64,000 bases of DNA from Lysobacter alkalisoli (GCF_006547045.1 NZ_CP041242.1:2552001-2616000); one strand, 5' to 3'. Shown: positions 32,682 to 41,826, numbered from the stretch's first letter. Notes: generated by a model from the sequence alone, not told the origin. Numbers and translations are program-made.

Positions 32682-33781
32682 ATGAAAGTCACGCCGGCCC
32701 GTATCGCCGTCCTTTCCATTGCCATCGCATTGGCCACTGCCGCCTGCCAGCCAGGCAGCGACACCGCTGCGCCGACTGCCGGCACCGATGCCGCTCCGAC
32801 CGCGGACGCCCCTGCCGCCCGCGACAAGATCAGTGTGGAGATCACCGGTGCCGGCGCGACCTTCATCTATCCGCTGCTGTCGAAGTGGTCCGACGACTAC
32901 AACAAGGCTACCGGCGCCAAGATCAACTACCAGTCGATCGGTTCGGGCGGCGGCATCGCCCAGATCAAGGCCGGCACCGTCGACTTCGGCTCGTCCGACA
33001 AGCCGTTGCCGCCGGAAGAACTGGCCGAAGCCGGCCTGGCCCAGTTCCCGTCCGCGATTGGCGGCGTGGTGCCGGTGGTCAATCTAGAGGACATCGCGCC
33101 GGGCGAATTGCGCCTGACCGGCCCCTGATCGCCGACATCTACCTCGGCAAGGTCAGCAAGTGGAACGACCCGGCGATCGCCGGTATCAATCCCGGCCTGG
33201 CCCTGCCCGACGCCAAGATCACCGTCGTGCACCGCTCCGACGGTTCCGGCACCACCTTCAACTGGGTGAACTACCTGTCCAAGGTCAGCACCGAGTGGGA
33301 GAGCAAGGTCGGCGAAGGCACCTCAGTCAGCTGGCCGACCGGCGTCGGCGGCAAGGGCAACGAAGGCGTGGCCGCCTACGTGAAGCAGATCAAGGGCTCG
33401 ATCGGCTATGTCGAACTGGCCTACGCCACCCAGAACGACATGGCCTACACCTCGATGCAGAACGCCGCCGGCAACTGGGTGCGCCCGAGCGCCGAAGCCT
33501 TCCAGGCCGCGGCGGCCAGTGCGGACTGGGCCAACTCCAGCGACTTCAGCCTCATCATCACCAATGCCGAGGGTGCGGATGCCTGGCCGGTCGCCGCCAC
33601 CAACTTCATCCTGATGTACAAGGAGCCGAAGAACGCCAAGCGCTCGCAGGACGCGATCGACTTCTTCACCTGGGCGCTGGAGAACGGCGGCCCGCAGGCC
33701 GACGAGCTGCACTACGTGCCGCTGCCCAAGCCGCTGGTCGAGCAGATCGAGGCCTACTGGGCCGCCGAGATCAAGCTGTAA
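32682..33781 (+). pseudogene. pstS: Second PstS, lipoprotein type, broken by one frameshift near 33125
   Basis: The ATG at 32682 (GGAG seven bases upstream) opens a lipoprotein signal with lipobox ATAAC|Q and an Ala/Thr/Pro linker. PstS sequence closely similar to the first copy follows (GAGATFIYPLLSKWSDDYNKATG). At GGC CCC TGA (33120-33127) the frame stops. In the neighbouring frame PstS continues without loss (IADIYLGKVSKWNDPAIAG to AEIKL at 33781). One extra C restores an open gene of about 366 codons. It precedes pstC, so it is probably the operon's own binding protein. The break may be a sequencing error. Confidence 0.88.
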
Positions 33782-33791
33782 GCACGGGCAT

Positions 33792-33829
33792 CCGCAACGC
33801 GCCGCCCCCTCGTCGGCGGCGCGTTGCGG
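33792..33829 (+). other. Strong intercistronic hairpin between second pstS and pstC
   Basis: CCGCAACGCGCCGCC and GGCGGCGCGTTGCGG form a perfect 15-bp stem around an 8-nt loop, 11 nt after the pstS stop. No U tract follows, so it is more likely an mRNA-stabilising or attenuating structure than a terminator. Confidence 0.8.
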
Positions 33830-33901
33830 ACCAGCCCTCGCGATGGCGGCCGCGACCGCCGGCATGCACGACCTCTTCCCTACCCGGCTTCTGGCTTTCC
33901 G

Positions 33902-34873
33902 ATGAACGCTACTACCCTGCCCACCACCGCAGCGAGCCAGCGCGACGCACGCGACCTGCGGGCCGATCGCGGTTTCCGCTGGCTGGTTACCGCCGCCGGC
34001 GTTTTCGTCCTGGTTTCACTTGGGGCGGCCGCGCTTTCGATGCTGTGGGGCGGGCGTGCAGCCTTCCAGAAGTTCGGCCTCGAATTCTTCTGGCGCGATG
34101 CCTGGAACCCGGTACTGCAGGATTTCGGCGCGCTGGTGCCGATCTACGGCACCCTGGTCACCTCACTGATCGCGATGTTGATCGCGGTACCGGTCAGCTT
34201 CGGTATCGCCATGTTCCTGACCGAGATCGCGCCCAAGTGGCTGCGCGGACCGGTCGGTGCCGCGATCGAGCTGCTGGCCGGCATTCCCTCGATCATCTAC
34301 GGCATGTGGGGCCTGTTCGTGCTGGTGCCGTTCCTGGCCGAGCACGTCTACCCCTGGGTCAACGACAACATGGGCGAGCTGCCGCTGGTCGGCGCGCTGT
34401 TCTCCGGGCCGCCGCTGGGGCTGGGCATGGGTACGGCCGGCTTGGTGCTGGCGATCATGGTGATCCCGTTCATTTCCTCGGTGATGCGCGAGGTGTTCCT
34501 GACCGTGCCCGGACAGCTGAAGGAATCGGCCTATGCGCTGGGCTCGACCAAGACCGAAGTGGTCTGGGATGTGGTCCTGCCCTACACCCGCTCGGCGGTG
34601 ATCGGCGGCATCTTCCTCGGGCTCGGGCGCGCGCTGGGTGAAACCATGGCGGTGACCTTCGTGCTCGGCAACGCGCACCGGCTCATCGTCTCCCTGCTCG
34701 AACCCGGCAACTCGATCGCAGCGACCATCGCCAACGAGTTCGCCGAGGCCGATTCGCCCATGTATCTGTCCTCGCTGATCGCACTCGGCTTCGTGCTGTT
34801 CATCGTGACCTTCGTGGTGCTCACGATCGCGCGCCTGATGCTGCGCCAGCTGGCCAGAAAGGAAGGCAACTGA
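33902..34873 (+). CDS. pstC: Phosphate ABC transporter permease PstC
   Basis: 323 residues with six to seven membrane helices. The permease EAA-like loop reads VPGQLKESAYALGSTKTEVVWDVVLPYTRSAVIGG, and GLGRALGETMAVTFVLGN is typical of PstC. The ATG at 33902 gives the normal N-terminus. Its stop overlaps the pstA ATG in TGATG. Confidence 0.96.
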   Translation: MNATTLPTTAASQRDARDLRADRGFRWLVTAAGVFVLVSLGAAALSMLWGGRAAFQKFGLEFFWRDAWNPVLQDFGALVPIYGTLVTSLIAMLIAVPVSFGIAMFLTEIAPKWLRGPVGAAIELLAGIPSIIYGMWGLFVLVPFLAEHVYPWVNDNMGELPLVGALFSGPPLGLGMGTAGLVLAIMVIPFISSVMREVFLTVPGQLKESAYALGSTKTEVVWDVVLPYTRSAVIGGIFLGLGRALGETMAVTFVLGNAHRLIVSLLEPGNSIAATIANEFAEADSPMYLSSLIALGFVLFIVTFVVLTIARLMLRQLARKEGN

Positions 34874-35724
34874 TGAGCGCCTCGCTGTACGGTATTCGCC
34901 GCGCCAAGAACATCATCGTCCAGACCCTGGCGATCGCAGCCACCGTTTTCGGCCTGTTCTGGCTGGTCTGGATCCTGATCACCACCCTGGGCAAGGGCAT
35001 CGACTCGCTCAACCTGGCCCTGTTCACCCAGATGACGCCGCCGCCCGGCAGTTCCGGCGGCATGCTCAATGCCTTCTTCGGCAGTTTCGTGTTGAGCATG
35101 CTCGGCATCGCTTTCGGTGCGCCGATCGGTGTGCTGGCCGGCACCTACCTGGCCGAGTACTCCGCCACCAGCTGGATCGGGGGAACGGTGCGGTTCGTCA
35201 ACGACATTCTGCTGTCGGCGCCGTCGATCGTGCTCGGCCTGTTCGTGTATACCCTGGTGGTGGCGCAGATGGGTCACTTCTCCGCGCTCGCCGGCGGCAT
35301 CGCCCTGGCCTTCATCGTGCTGCCGGTGGTGGTGCGCACCACCGACGAGATGCTGCGCCTGGTCCCGACGCAGATGCGCGAAGCGGCACTGTCGCTCGGC
35401 GTCCCGCAGTGGAAGGTGATCGTGCAGGTGCTGTACCGCTCGTCGCTGCCCGGCATCGTGACCGGCATCCTGCTCGCCCTGGCCCGTATTTCCGGCGAAA
35501 CGGCGCCGCTGCTGTTCACCGCGCTGAACAACCAGTACTGGACCAACGACATCATGTCGCCGATGGCGAACGTACCGGTGGTGATCTTCCAGTACGCCAT
35601 GAGCCCGTACGAAAACTGGCATACCCTGGCCTGGGCCGGTGCCTTCATCCTGACCATGTTCGTCCTCGTCGTCAGCCTGCTGGCCCGCACCATCGTGCTA
35701 CGCAACAAGTTGACCCATGACTGA
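34873..35724 (+). CDS. pstA: Phosphate ABC transporter permease PstA
   Basis: 283 residues with six helices. Signature segments are [35 protein letters not shown] and [14 protein letters not shown]. It pairs with PstC to form the inner-membrane channel. It overlaps pstB by 8 nt. Confidence 0.96.
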   Translation: MSASLYGIRRAKNIIVQTLAIAATVFGLFWLVWILITTLGKGIDSLNLALFTQMTPPPGSSGGMLNAFFGSFVLSMLGIAFGAPIGVLAGTYLAEYSATSWIGGTVRFVNDILLSAPSIVLGLFVYTLVVAQMGHFSALAGGIALAFIVLPVVVRTTDEMLRLVPTQMREAALSLGVPQWKVIVQVLYRSSLPGIVTGILLALARISGETAPLLFTALNNQYWTNDIMSPMANVPVVIFQYAMSPYENWHTLAWAGAFILTMFVLVVSLLARTIVLRNKLTHD

Positions 35725-36574
35725 CCTTTCCCTGGATCCCGCCATGAACGACGTCGCCAGCGGCGCTCCCGCCCAGCGCATCAACACCGTGACCCCGGGT
35801 CGCGACACCCTGCCGCCCGCCCCGGTGAAGCTGGAGGCGCGCGGGCTGGACTTCCATTACGACAAGTTCCATGCGCTGAAGGGCATCAACCTTGAAGTTC
35901 CGGAGAAGCGCGTGACCGCGCTGATCGGACCCTCGGGCTGCGGCAAGTCGACCCTGTTGCGCGTGTTCAACCGGATCTACGCGCTGTATCCGAAGCTCGA
36001 AGCCAGGGGGGAAGTGCTGCTCGACGGCGAGAACATCCTGGCGCCGAAGTACCCGATGAACCGGCTGCGCAGCAAGGTCGGCATGGTGTTCCAGAAGCCG
36101 GTGCCGTTCCCGATGACGATCTACGAGAACGTCGCCTATGCCATCCGCCATCACGAGCGGCTGTCGAAGTCGGAGATGAACGACCGCGTCGAACAGGCAT
36201 TGCGCCAGGGCGCGCTGTGGGACGAGGTCAAGGACAAGCTGAACCAGAGCGCGCTGGGGTTGTCCGGCGGCCAGCAGCAGCGTCTGTGCATCGCCCGCGC
36301 GGTCGCACTGCGTCCGGACGTGCTGCTGCTCGACGAGCCGACCTCGGCACTGGACCCGATCTCCACCAGCCGCATCGAGCAGCTGGTCGAGGAGCTCAAG
36401 CACGAGTACACCATCGTCATCGTCACCCACAACATGCAGCAGGCCGCGCGCGTGTCGGACTACACCGCCTTCATGTACCTGGGCGACCTGATCGAACACG
36501 GCGAGACCGAGCAGATCTTCTCGGCGCCGGGCAAGCAGCAGACCGAGGACTACATCACCGGTCGTTTCGGGTGA
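35717..36574 (+). CDS. pstB: Phosphate ABC transporter ATPase PstB
   Basis: 285 residues. Walker A is [16 protein letters not shown], the signature [21 protein letters not shown] and Walker [17 protein letters not shown], with the switch His in [15 protein letters not shown] ~35-residue N-terminal extension precedes the usual start. Confidence 0.97.
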   Translation: MTDLSLDPAMNDVASGAPAQRINTVTPGRDTLPPAPVKLEARGLDFHYDKFHALKGINLEVPEKRVTALIGPSGCGKSTLLRVFNRIYALYPKLEARGEVLLDGENILAPKYPMNRLRSKVGMVFQKPVPFPMTIYENVAYAIRHHERLSKSEMNDRVEQALRQGALWDEVKDKLNQSALGLSGGQQQRLCIARAVALRPDVLLLDEPTSALDPISTSRIEQLVEELKHEYTIVIVTHNMQQAARVSDYTAFMYLGDLIEHGETEQIFSAPGKQQTEDYITGRFG

Positions 36575-36707
36575 GACGAGCTGTTTGCGCGGCACTGCCG
36601 CGCAGCTCGCCGAACGCCCGGCCACGGATGGCCGGGCCGGGCGATCCGAAGCCACGACCACAACGCCATGGACGGCTGCGACCATCCGGGCAGGAACCAC
36701 ACCAGAG

Positions 36708-37418
36708 ATGAGCACCGACATGCACGACCATATCGTCAAGAGCCACGATGAAGAGCACAAGCGCCTGCTCGACGAGACCCTGCGCATGGGCGAAATGGCC
36801 GCGTCGCAGCTGGAAGCCGCGCTCGACGTGGTCGAGCGGCGCGACGACAAGGCGGCCGAACGCATCATCGCCAACGACGAGGCGATCGACGCACTCGAGC
36901 AGGAAATCAGCCACGACGTGATGAAGCTGGCCCTGCGTGGTCCGCTGGCCCGCGATCTTCGCGAGATCCTGGCGGCGATCCGCATCGCTTCCGACATCGA
37001 GCGCATCGGCGACTACGCCGCCAACGTCGCCAAGCGCTCCACCGCGCTGAACCTGATGCCGGCCCTGCCCCATGTCGCCGGCCTGCACGCACTCGGCACG
37101 TTGGCGGTGAAGCAGGTCCGCGACGTGCTGGCCGCCTATCGCGACAGCGACATCGAGGCCGCCCAGCGCATCCGCGAGCGCGATGCCGAGATCGATGTCG
37201 CCTACACCGGTCTGTTCCGCGAACTGCTGACCTACATGATGGAGGACGCACGCAGCATCACCGCCTGCACCCATCTGCTGTTCATGGCCAAGAACATCGA
37301 ACGCATCGGCGACCACGCAACCAACATCGCAGAGAACATCTGGTTCCTGGTCAGGGGCGAGGACGAACTGCCGCCGCGCGAGAAGCGCGACGATTCAAGC
37401 ACCACGACCTCTCCCTGA
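36708..37418 (+). CDS. phoU: Phosphate signalling regulator PhoU
   Basis: 236 residues forming two repeated three-helix bundles. The metal-binding E(D)xxxD-type motifs appear as IRIASDIERIGDYAANVAKR and LLFMAKNIERIGDHATNIAEN. PhoU links PstSCAB activity to PhoR/PhoB silencing when phosphate is plentiful. The ATG at 36708 follows GAG; another ATG four codons on is possible. phoR/phoB are not in the window. Confidence 0.96.
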   Translation: MSTDMHDHIVKSHDEEHKRLLDETLRMGEMAASQLEAALDVVERRDDKAAERIIANDEAIDALEQEISHDVMKLALRGPLARDLREILAAIRIASDIERIGDYAANVAKRSTALNLMPALPHVAGLHALGTLAVKQVRDVLAAYRDSDIEAAQRIRERDAEIDVAYTGLFRELLTYMMEDARSITACTHLLFMAKNIERIGDHATNIAENIWFLVRGEDELPPREKRDDSSTTTSP

Positions 37419-37639
37419 GGTTCGGCGGGCGCCGCCGGTGCCCGTCATGGGGGCTCTGCACAGCCCACCCCCGACAGCCTCATCAGGACCTTGTCCTGAT
37501 CCGCCGGGATCACGGGGCCGCTTGTACTTGCCCGGGCGACATGGGTGCGACCTTTCGCCGCGCCCTGCGTTCGCAATGAACGAAAAATGAACGCGCCTGA
37601 GACGTTGCCGGGCCCTACCGCGGCGGCAACACCTCCTGT

Positions 37640-37666
37640 GTAACCCTCATGCTCCGCCCTGCGTAA
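37640..37666 (+). promoter_or_regulatory. ECF-sigma-type promoter upstream of the metallophore operon
   Basis: GTAACC (37640-37645), then 16 nt, then CGTAA (37662-37666), 70 nt before the hvfA start. This matches the GTAACC-N16-CG layout of ECF promoters, including those I recall for Caulobacter SigF, which controls related metal-stress genes. The rest of the 37419-37735 gap holds a GGCG/CGCC hairpin after phoU (about 37423-37440) and no credible gene. No ECF sigma gene is in this window. Confidence 0.55.
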
Positions 37667-37735
37667 GCAGCAGGGTGTCGGCGGCCGGACCATCCGGCAC
37701 CGGCCCGCATCCACTGGAGAGAGAGGAATCACGAC

Positions 37736-38074
37736 ATGAGCAGCAACAAGAAACCGGTCGCACTCGCGGTTGGCGCCGCCCTGCTGGGCAGCATGGCGAT
37801 GTCCACGTCGGCCTTCGCAATGAGCGATCTGGCCGGCGGTTACATGCAGGCGGCCCAGCAGGCCCAGGATGCCGCCAAGAAAGCTTCCGAAGGCAAGTGT
37901 GGCGAAGGCAAATGCGGCGGCGACAAGACCGACGAGGAAGGCAAGTGCGGTGAAGGCAAGTGCGGTGGCGACAAGACCGACGAAGAAGGCAAGTGCGGTG
38001 AGGGCAAGTGCGGCGGCGACAAGACCGACGAGGAAGGCAAGTGTGGCGAGGGCAAGTGCGGCGGCATGGCGTAA
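37736..38074 (+). CDS. hvfA: HvfA-family EGKCG-repeat RiPP metallophore precursor
   Basis: 112 residues. A Sec signal peptide (VALAVGAALLGSMAMSTSAFA) is followed by a short helix (LAGGYMQAAQQAQDAAKKA). The core is four EGKCGEGKCG pairs separated by GDKTDE, eight Cys-containing EGKCG motifs in all, ending GGMA. In this family the MNIO enzyme HvfB with HvfC turns EGKCG cysteines into oxazolone/thioamide rings that bind copper or other metals. The export signal fits a periplasmic or secreted metallophore. It is the first gene of hvfA-hvfB-hvfC, with GAGAGAGGA before the ATG. Modification here is inferred from the family. Confidence 0.93.
   Translation: MSSNKKPVALAVGAALLGSMAMSTSAFAMSDLAGGYMQAAQQAQDAAKKASEGKCGEGKCGGDKTDEEGKCGEGKCGGDKTDEEGKCGEGKCGGDKTDEEGKCGEGKCGGMA
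37889..38068 (+). repeat. 48-bp tandem repeat coding for the EGKCG core
   Basis: Three full 48-base units start at 37889, 37937 and 37985, and a fourth begins at 38033 and is cut short. Each unit encodes EGKCGEGKCGGDKTDE. Units are nearly identical with mostly silent changes, so copy number can expand or shrink by slippage. Confidence 0.9.
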
Positions 38075-38107
38075 ACGCAAGCGTCCGCAAGAACCCGCTG
38101 TGATCGA

Positions 38108-38965
38108 ATGAACGGCCATCCTCCCTTGTCCACCGACGCCGTCGGCGTCGGCCTGCGGCGGGCCCTGATCGACCCGCTGCTGGCCGCGCCTGCAGGTGCG
38201 TTCGACTTCCTCGAATGCGCGCCGGAGAACTGGATCAGGGTGGGTGGCCGCCTTGGTGAGGCGCTGGAAACGCTCAGCGCCCGCCATCCGATCACCTGCC
38301 ATGGGCTGTCGTTGTCGCTGGGTGGCTGCACGCCTCTGGATGAGACATTCCTCAACCGGGTGCGGCGTTTCCTCGACCGCCACCAGGTCCGGCTCTACAG
38401 CGAACACCTGAGCTACTGCAGCGACGACGGCCAGCTCTACGACCTGCTGCCGATCCCATTCACCGAAGAAGCGGTGCACCACGTCGCCGCGCGCATCCGC
38501 CAGACGCAGGACATCCTGGGCCGCCGCATCGCGGTCGAGAACGTGTCCTACTACGCCGCCCCGCACCAGGCCATGACCGAGACCGACTTCGTCAACGCGG
38601 TACTGGCCGAGGCCGACTGCGACCTGTTGCTCGACGTCAACAACATCTTCGTGAATGCGATCAACCACCGCTACGACGCGCACCGATTCCTGGCCGCGAT
38701 GCCGGGCGAGCGGATCGCCTGCATCCACGTCGCCGGCCACTACGACGAGGCCGAGGACCTGAAGGTCGACACCCACGGTGCCGCGGTCAAGGACGCGGTC
38801 TGGAATCTGCTCGGCGAGGCCTATCATCGTTTCGGCCCACGCCCGACCCTGCTGGAGCGCGACTTCAACTTCCCGCCGTTCGCCGAGCTGCTCGACGAAC
38901 TGGACACCGTTCGCCGGACCCTCGACACGCAGCGCGCGCCGGCCGGCCATTCCGTCCGCGTCTGA
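38108..38965 (+). CDS. hvfB: MNIO-family (DUF692) multinuclear iron oxidase HvfB
   Basis: 285 residues of the DUF692/MbnB-like TIM-barrel family, iron-dependent oxidases that modify cysteines in RiPP precursors. Likely metal-binding blocks are [63 protein letters not shown] and [10 protein letters not shown], giving the His, Glu, Asp and Asn ligands expected. The neighbours, an EGKCG precursor and a DUF2063 partner, point to oxazolone/thioamide formation. The ATG at 38108 lies 34 nt after hvfA. Confidence 0.93.
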   Translation: MNGHPPLSTDAVGVGLRRALIDPLLAAPAGAFDFLECAPENWIRVGGRLGEALETLSARHPITCHGLSLSLGGCTPLDETFLNRVRRFLDRHQVRLYSEHLSYCSDDGQLYDLLPIPFTEEAVHHVAARIRQTQDILGRRIAVENVSYYAAPHQAMTETDFVNAVLAEADCDLLLDVNNIFVNAINHRYDAHRFLAAMPGERIACIHVAGHYDEAEDLKVDTHGAAVKDAVWNLLGEAYHRFGPRPTLLERDFNFPPFAELLDELDTVRRTLDTQRAPAGHSVRV

Positions 38966-38966
38966 C

Positions 38967-39740
38967 ATGGCCAACGCCCCGCTCCTTCTGCGCGCGCAGC
39001 AGTTCGAACTGACCCGCTACCTGCGCGACCCCGACTGCGAACCTGCGCCCCCCGGCATCGAACCGCGCCGGCTGCAGGTCTACCGCGAACTGCTGTTCAA
39101 CAACATCGAAAGCCTGCTGGCCGGCAACTTCCCGGTGATCCGCCGGACACTGGGCGAAGCCTGGCCATCGCTGGTACGCCGCTTCTACCGCGACCACCGT
39201 TGCCAGACCCCGCTGTTCCCCGAGATCGCGCGCGAGTTCCTGCGCTTCATCGAGGCCAATCCCGAGGCGGGGCCGCCCTGGCTCGGCGAACTGGCCCATT
39301 ACGAATGGGTCGAGCTGGCACTGCAGATTTCCGAAGCCCGGCAGGACGGTGTCGAGGCCGATCCCGACGGCGATCTGCTCGACGCCAGCCCGGTGCTGTC
39401 GCCCGTGGCCTGGCCGCTGGCCTACCGCTGGCCGGTGCACCGGATCGGCCCGGACTTTCTGCCGGACCAGCCGCCCGCCACGCCCACTCTGCTCATGTTG
39501 CGGCGCGAGCCCGACGGCAAGGTCCGTTTCTCCGAACTGAGTCCATTGGCCTTCCGCCTGGCCGAGCTGATCGGCGAAGCCCCCGCCCGGTCGCAGTGCC
39601 CGATTGGACGCGAACTGCTGGCCGCCGTCGCCAGCGAGGCCGGTGTCCCGGCCGATGACGCCTTCATCGCCCAAGGCCTGGTCCTGCTTCGGCAGATGCG
39701 CGCCAGCGGGGTGTTGCTGGGGACCATGCCGGCAAGCTGA
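38967..39740 (+). CDS. hvfC: DUF2063 partner protein HvfC
   Basis: 257 residues. The N-terminal DUF2063 domain reads LRAQQFELTRYLRDP, LQVYRELLFNNIESLLAGNFPVIRRTLG, FYRDHRCQTPLFPEIAREFLRF and LGELAHYEWVELAL. A C-terminal mixed domain follows. In characterised systems this protein binds the precursor leader and delivers it to the MNIO enzyme. The ATG is one base after the hvfB stop, so the two are made together. Confidence 0.92.
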   Translation: MANAPLLLRAQQFELTRYLRDPDCEPAPPGIEPRRLQVYRELLFNNIESLLAGNFPVIRRTLGEAWPSLVRRFYRDHRCQTPLFPEIAREFLRFIEANPEAGPPWLGELAHYEWVELALQISEARQDGVEADPDGDLLDASPVLSPVAWPLAYRWPVHRIGPDFLPDQPPATPTLLMLRREPDGKVRFSELSPLAFRLAELIGEAPARSQCPIGRELLAAVASEAGVPADDAFIAQGLVLLRQMRASGVLLGTMPAS

Positions 39741-39800
39741 TGTCTGGATGGCTCACCCCGGCTCCCGGAACCACCACGCCGGTCTGCTACCCTTTCGCGC

Positions 39801-40463
39801 ATGCAGATCCCCCGTGAAATCGCTGCCGCGGTCCGCCCGACGGGCGCAAGGGCGGCCGACCTCTCTCCCCTCGCCACGCGTTTCCGCGGCTACCTGCCAG
39901 TGGTCGTCGACGTCGAAACCGGCGGCTTCGACTGGAACCGCCACGCACTGCTCGAAATCGCGGTGGCCCCGATCGATGTCGACCAGAACGGCCGACTCTG
40001 TGTGGGTGAGGTCACCGGCAGCCACGTGATACCGGCGATGGGTACCGAGATCGACCCCAAGTCGCTGGAGGTCACCGGCATCGACATCGATCATCCGTTC
40101 CGTGATGCCCTGCCCGAACGGCCGGCACTGGAGCGCGTGTTCGCCCCGGTGCGCGCGGCGGTCAAGAAGCACGGCTGCCAGCGCGCGATCCTGGTCGGCC
40201 ACAACGCCCACTTCGACCTCAACTTCCTCAACGCCGCGGTGGCGCGCTGCAACCACAAGCGCAACCCGTTCCACCCCTTCAGCGTGTTCGACACCGTGAC
40301 CCTGGCCGGCCTGGCCTATGGACAGACAGTGCTCGCCCGCGCGGCGCAGGCCGCCGGGCTGGAGTGGAACGGCGACGAGGCCCATTCGGCCGTCTACGAC
40401 GCCGAGCGCACCGCACAACTGTTCTGCAGGGTCGTCAACGCCTGGCCTTCGTCTCCCGCATAG
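39801..40463 (+). CDS. rnt: Ribonuclease T
   Basis: 220 residues of the DEDD exonuclease family. The acidic residues are in [26 protein letters not shown] and [14 protein letters not shown] (DEDDh with the catalytic His). [27 protein letters not shown] is the RNase T hallmark. It trims the 3' ends of tRNA and rRNA. Confidence 0.96.
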   Translation: MQIPREIAAAVRPTGARAADLSPLATRFRGYLPVVVDVETGGFDWNRHALLEIAVAPIDVDQNGRLCVGEVTGSHVIPAMGTEIDPKSLEVTGIDIDHPFRDALPERPALERVFAPVRAAVKKHGCQRAILVGHNAHFDLNFLNAAVARCNHKRNPFHPFSVFDTVTLAGLAYGQTVLARAAQAAGLEWNGDEAHSAVYDAERTAQLFCRVVNAWPSSPA

Positions 40464-40481
40464 GCGCGCCCGCCGACGTGC

Positions 40482-40799
40482 CTACGGCGTCGCCAGTTTC
40501 AGGCCGACCAGCCCCGCCACGATCAGCAACACGCTGAGCGCACGCAGCAGATTGAGCGGCTCACCGAACAGCACGATGCCGAGCACGACGGTGCCGACCG
40601 CACCCACGCCTACCCACATCGCGTAGGCGGTGCCGACCGGCAACGACTTCATCGCGAGACCAAGCAGACCGACGCTGATCCCCATCGCGGCGACGGTGCC
40701 GACGGAGGGCCACAGGCGGGTGAAACCTTCGGTGTATTTCAGGCCGATCGCCCAGCCGATCTCGAACAGACCGGCGACGACAAGGATGATCCAGGACAT
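40482..40799 (-). CDS. sugE: SMR-family guanidinium exporter SugE/Gdx
   Basis: 105 residues with four membrane helices. [28 protein letters not shown] carries the essential membrane Glu (Glu13), and [20 protein letters not shown] is typical of SMR. The SugE/Gdx branch exports guanidinium in exchange for protons. The guanidine-II riboswitch directly upstream supports this over a quaternary-ammonium role. The ATG at 40799 is set by the family start and GGAG eight bases before it. Confidence 0.95.
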   Translation of the reverse strand: MSWIILVVAGLFEIGWAIGLKYTEGFTRLWPSVGTVAAMGISVGLLGLAMKSLPVGTAYAMWVGVGAVGTVVLGIVLFGEPLNLLRALSVLLIVAGLVGLKLATP

Positions 40800-40817
40800 G
40801 ACGGAGGCTCCGGCAAG

Positions 40818-40866
40818 CGGGGCCGTCCCCGGGTGGATATGCATGGAATTGCGGGGTCGTCCCCGC
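40818..40866 (-). promoter_or_regulatory. Guanidine-II (mini-ykkC) riboswitch
   Basis: On the minus strand two hairpins lie 19 nt apart. The first is GCGGGG-ACGA-CCCCGC (40866-40851), the second CGGGG-ACGG-CCCCG (40831-40818). Paired stem-loops each with an ACGR tetraloop define the guanidine-II class, which switches on SMR exporters when guanidine binds. The second hairpin ends 18 nt before the sugE ATG, so control of ribosome access is plausible. Confidence 0.93.
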
Positions 40867-40957
40867 TTCCACCCGTGGCCACCTTAGACCACGGAGTGCG
40901 GTATTTTCACACGGCCCGCATACGGCAGGCCGTCCCGCGGGTAAATGACCGGAAGCG

Positions 40958-41716
40958 TCAGCCGGCGCGCTGCCGCACTGCTTCGAACAGGCTGACGCCG
41001 CTGGCGACCGAGACGTTGAGGCTCTCCACCCCGCCGTCGGCATCCGCGCCCGGCATCGGGATACGAACCAGCTGGTCGCAGTTCTCGCGGGTCAGCCGGC
41101 GCAGGCCGTCGCCCTCGCCGCCGAGTACAAGGGCGACGTTGCCGCGCAGGTCGAGGTCGTAGAGCGAGGCCGTCGCTTCGCCGGCCAGCCCGTACAGCCA
41201 CACGCCCAGCTTCTGCAGGTCGCGCATCGCACGGGCCAGGTTGGTGACCGGTACCACCGGCACCCGGTCGGCGGCGCCGGCCGAAGTCTTGCGCACGGTC
41301 GCGTTGACCTGCACCGCCTTGTCCTTGGGGATCAGTACCGCGGTCGCGCCGGCCGCGGCGGCGCTGCGCAGACAGGCGCCGAGATTGTGCGGGTCCTGCA
41401 CGCCATCGAGCACCAGCAGCAGCGCACGCCCTTCGGCGGCCTCGACCAGTCCCTGCAGTTCGTTCTCGCTCCAGGTCCTGGCTGCCGCGTAGCGCGCGGC
41501 CACGCCCTGGTGGCGCAGGCCGCCGGCCACGCCGTCCAGCGCCTGCTGCGCGACCCGGCGCACGTCGATGTCCTTGCGGCGCGCGTTGGTCTCGATCTCG
41601 GCCAGGCGCGGGTTCTTGGCACCGGCTTCGATCAACACCTCGCGCACGTTGTCGGCGTCATGCTCGACCGCGGCCGACACCGCGTTGATGCCGGCGATCC
41701 ATTGGTTGCTGCTCAT
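40958..41716 (-). CDS. rlmB: 23S rRNA (guanosine-2'-O-)-methyltransferase RlmB
   Basis: 252 residues of the SPOUT (TrmH) family. The N-terminal L30e-like substrate-binding domain is followed by the knotted methyltransferase core: LLVLDGVQDPHNLGACLRSA, VALVLGGEGDGLRRL and GVESLNVSVASGVSLFE. It methylates G2251 of 23S rRNA. A 41-codon length and start check is satisfied by the ATG at 41716. It lies downstream of rnr on the same strand, as in other gammaproteobacteria. Confidence 0.95.
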   Translation of the reverse strand: MSSNQWIAGINAVSAAVEHDADNVREVLIEAGAKNPRLAEIETNARRKDIDVRRVAQQALDGVAGGLRHQGVAARYAAARTWSENELQGLVEAAEGRALLLVLDGVQDPHNLGACLRSAAAAGATAVLIPKDKAVQVNATVRKTSAGAADRVPVVPVTNLARAMRDLQKLGVWLYGLAGEATASLYDLDLRGNVALVLGGEGDGLRRLTRENCDQLVRIPMPGADADGGVESLNVSVASGVSLFEAVRQRAG

Positions 41717-41742
41717 TGGGATTCCGATGATGGTTGGTAGCC

Positions 41743-41823
41743 GTCATTCCCGCGAAGGCGGGAATCCATGGACGTTCAGCACTCGAAGGCAAGTCCATGG
41801 ATCCCCGCCTTCGCGGGGATGAC
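41743..41823. repeat. Interspersed inverted repeat (GTCATTCCCGCGAAGGCGGGA type)
   Basis: 31-base arms (41743-41773 and 41793-41823) begin GTCATTCCCGCGAAGGCGGG and end CCATGGAC, and are nearly perfect inverse copies. It occupies almost all of the gap between rnr and rlmB. A decayed relative lies at 10190-10270. Confidence 0.88.
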
Positions 41824-41826
41824 AAG

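Noticed and set aside
37889-38068. CRISPR-like array of direct repeats
   Set aside because: The 48-bp repeats are contiguous, have no unique spacers and encode the EGKCG core of hvfA; no cas genes are nearby.
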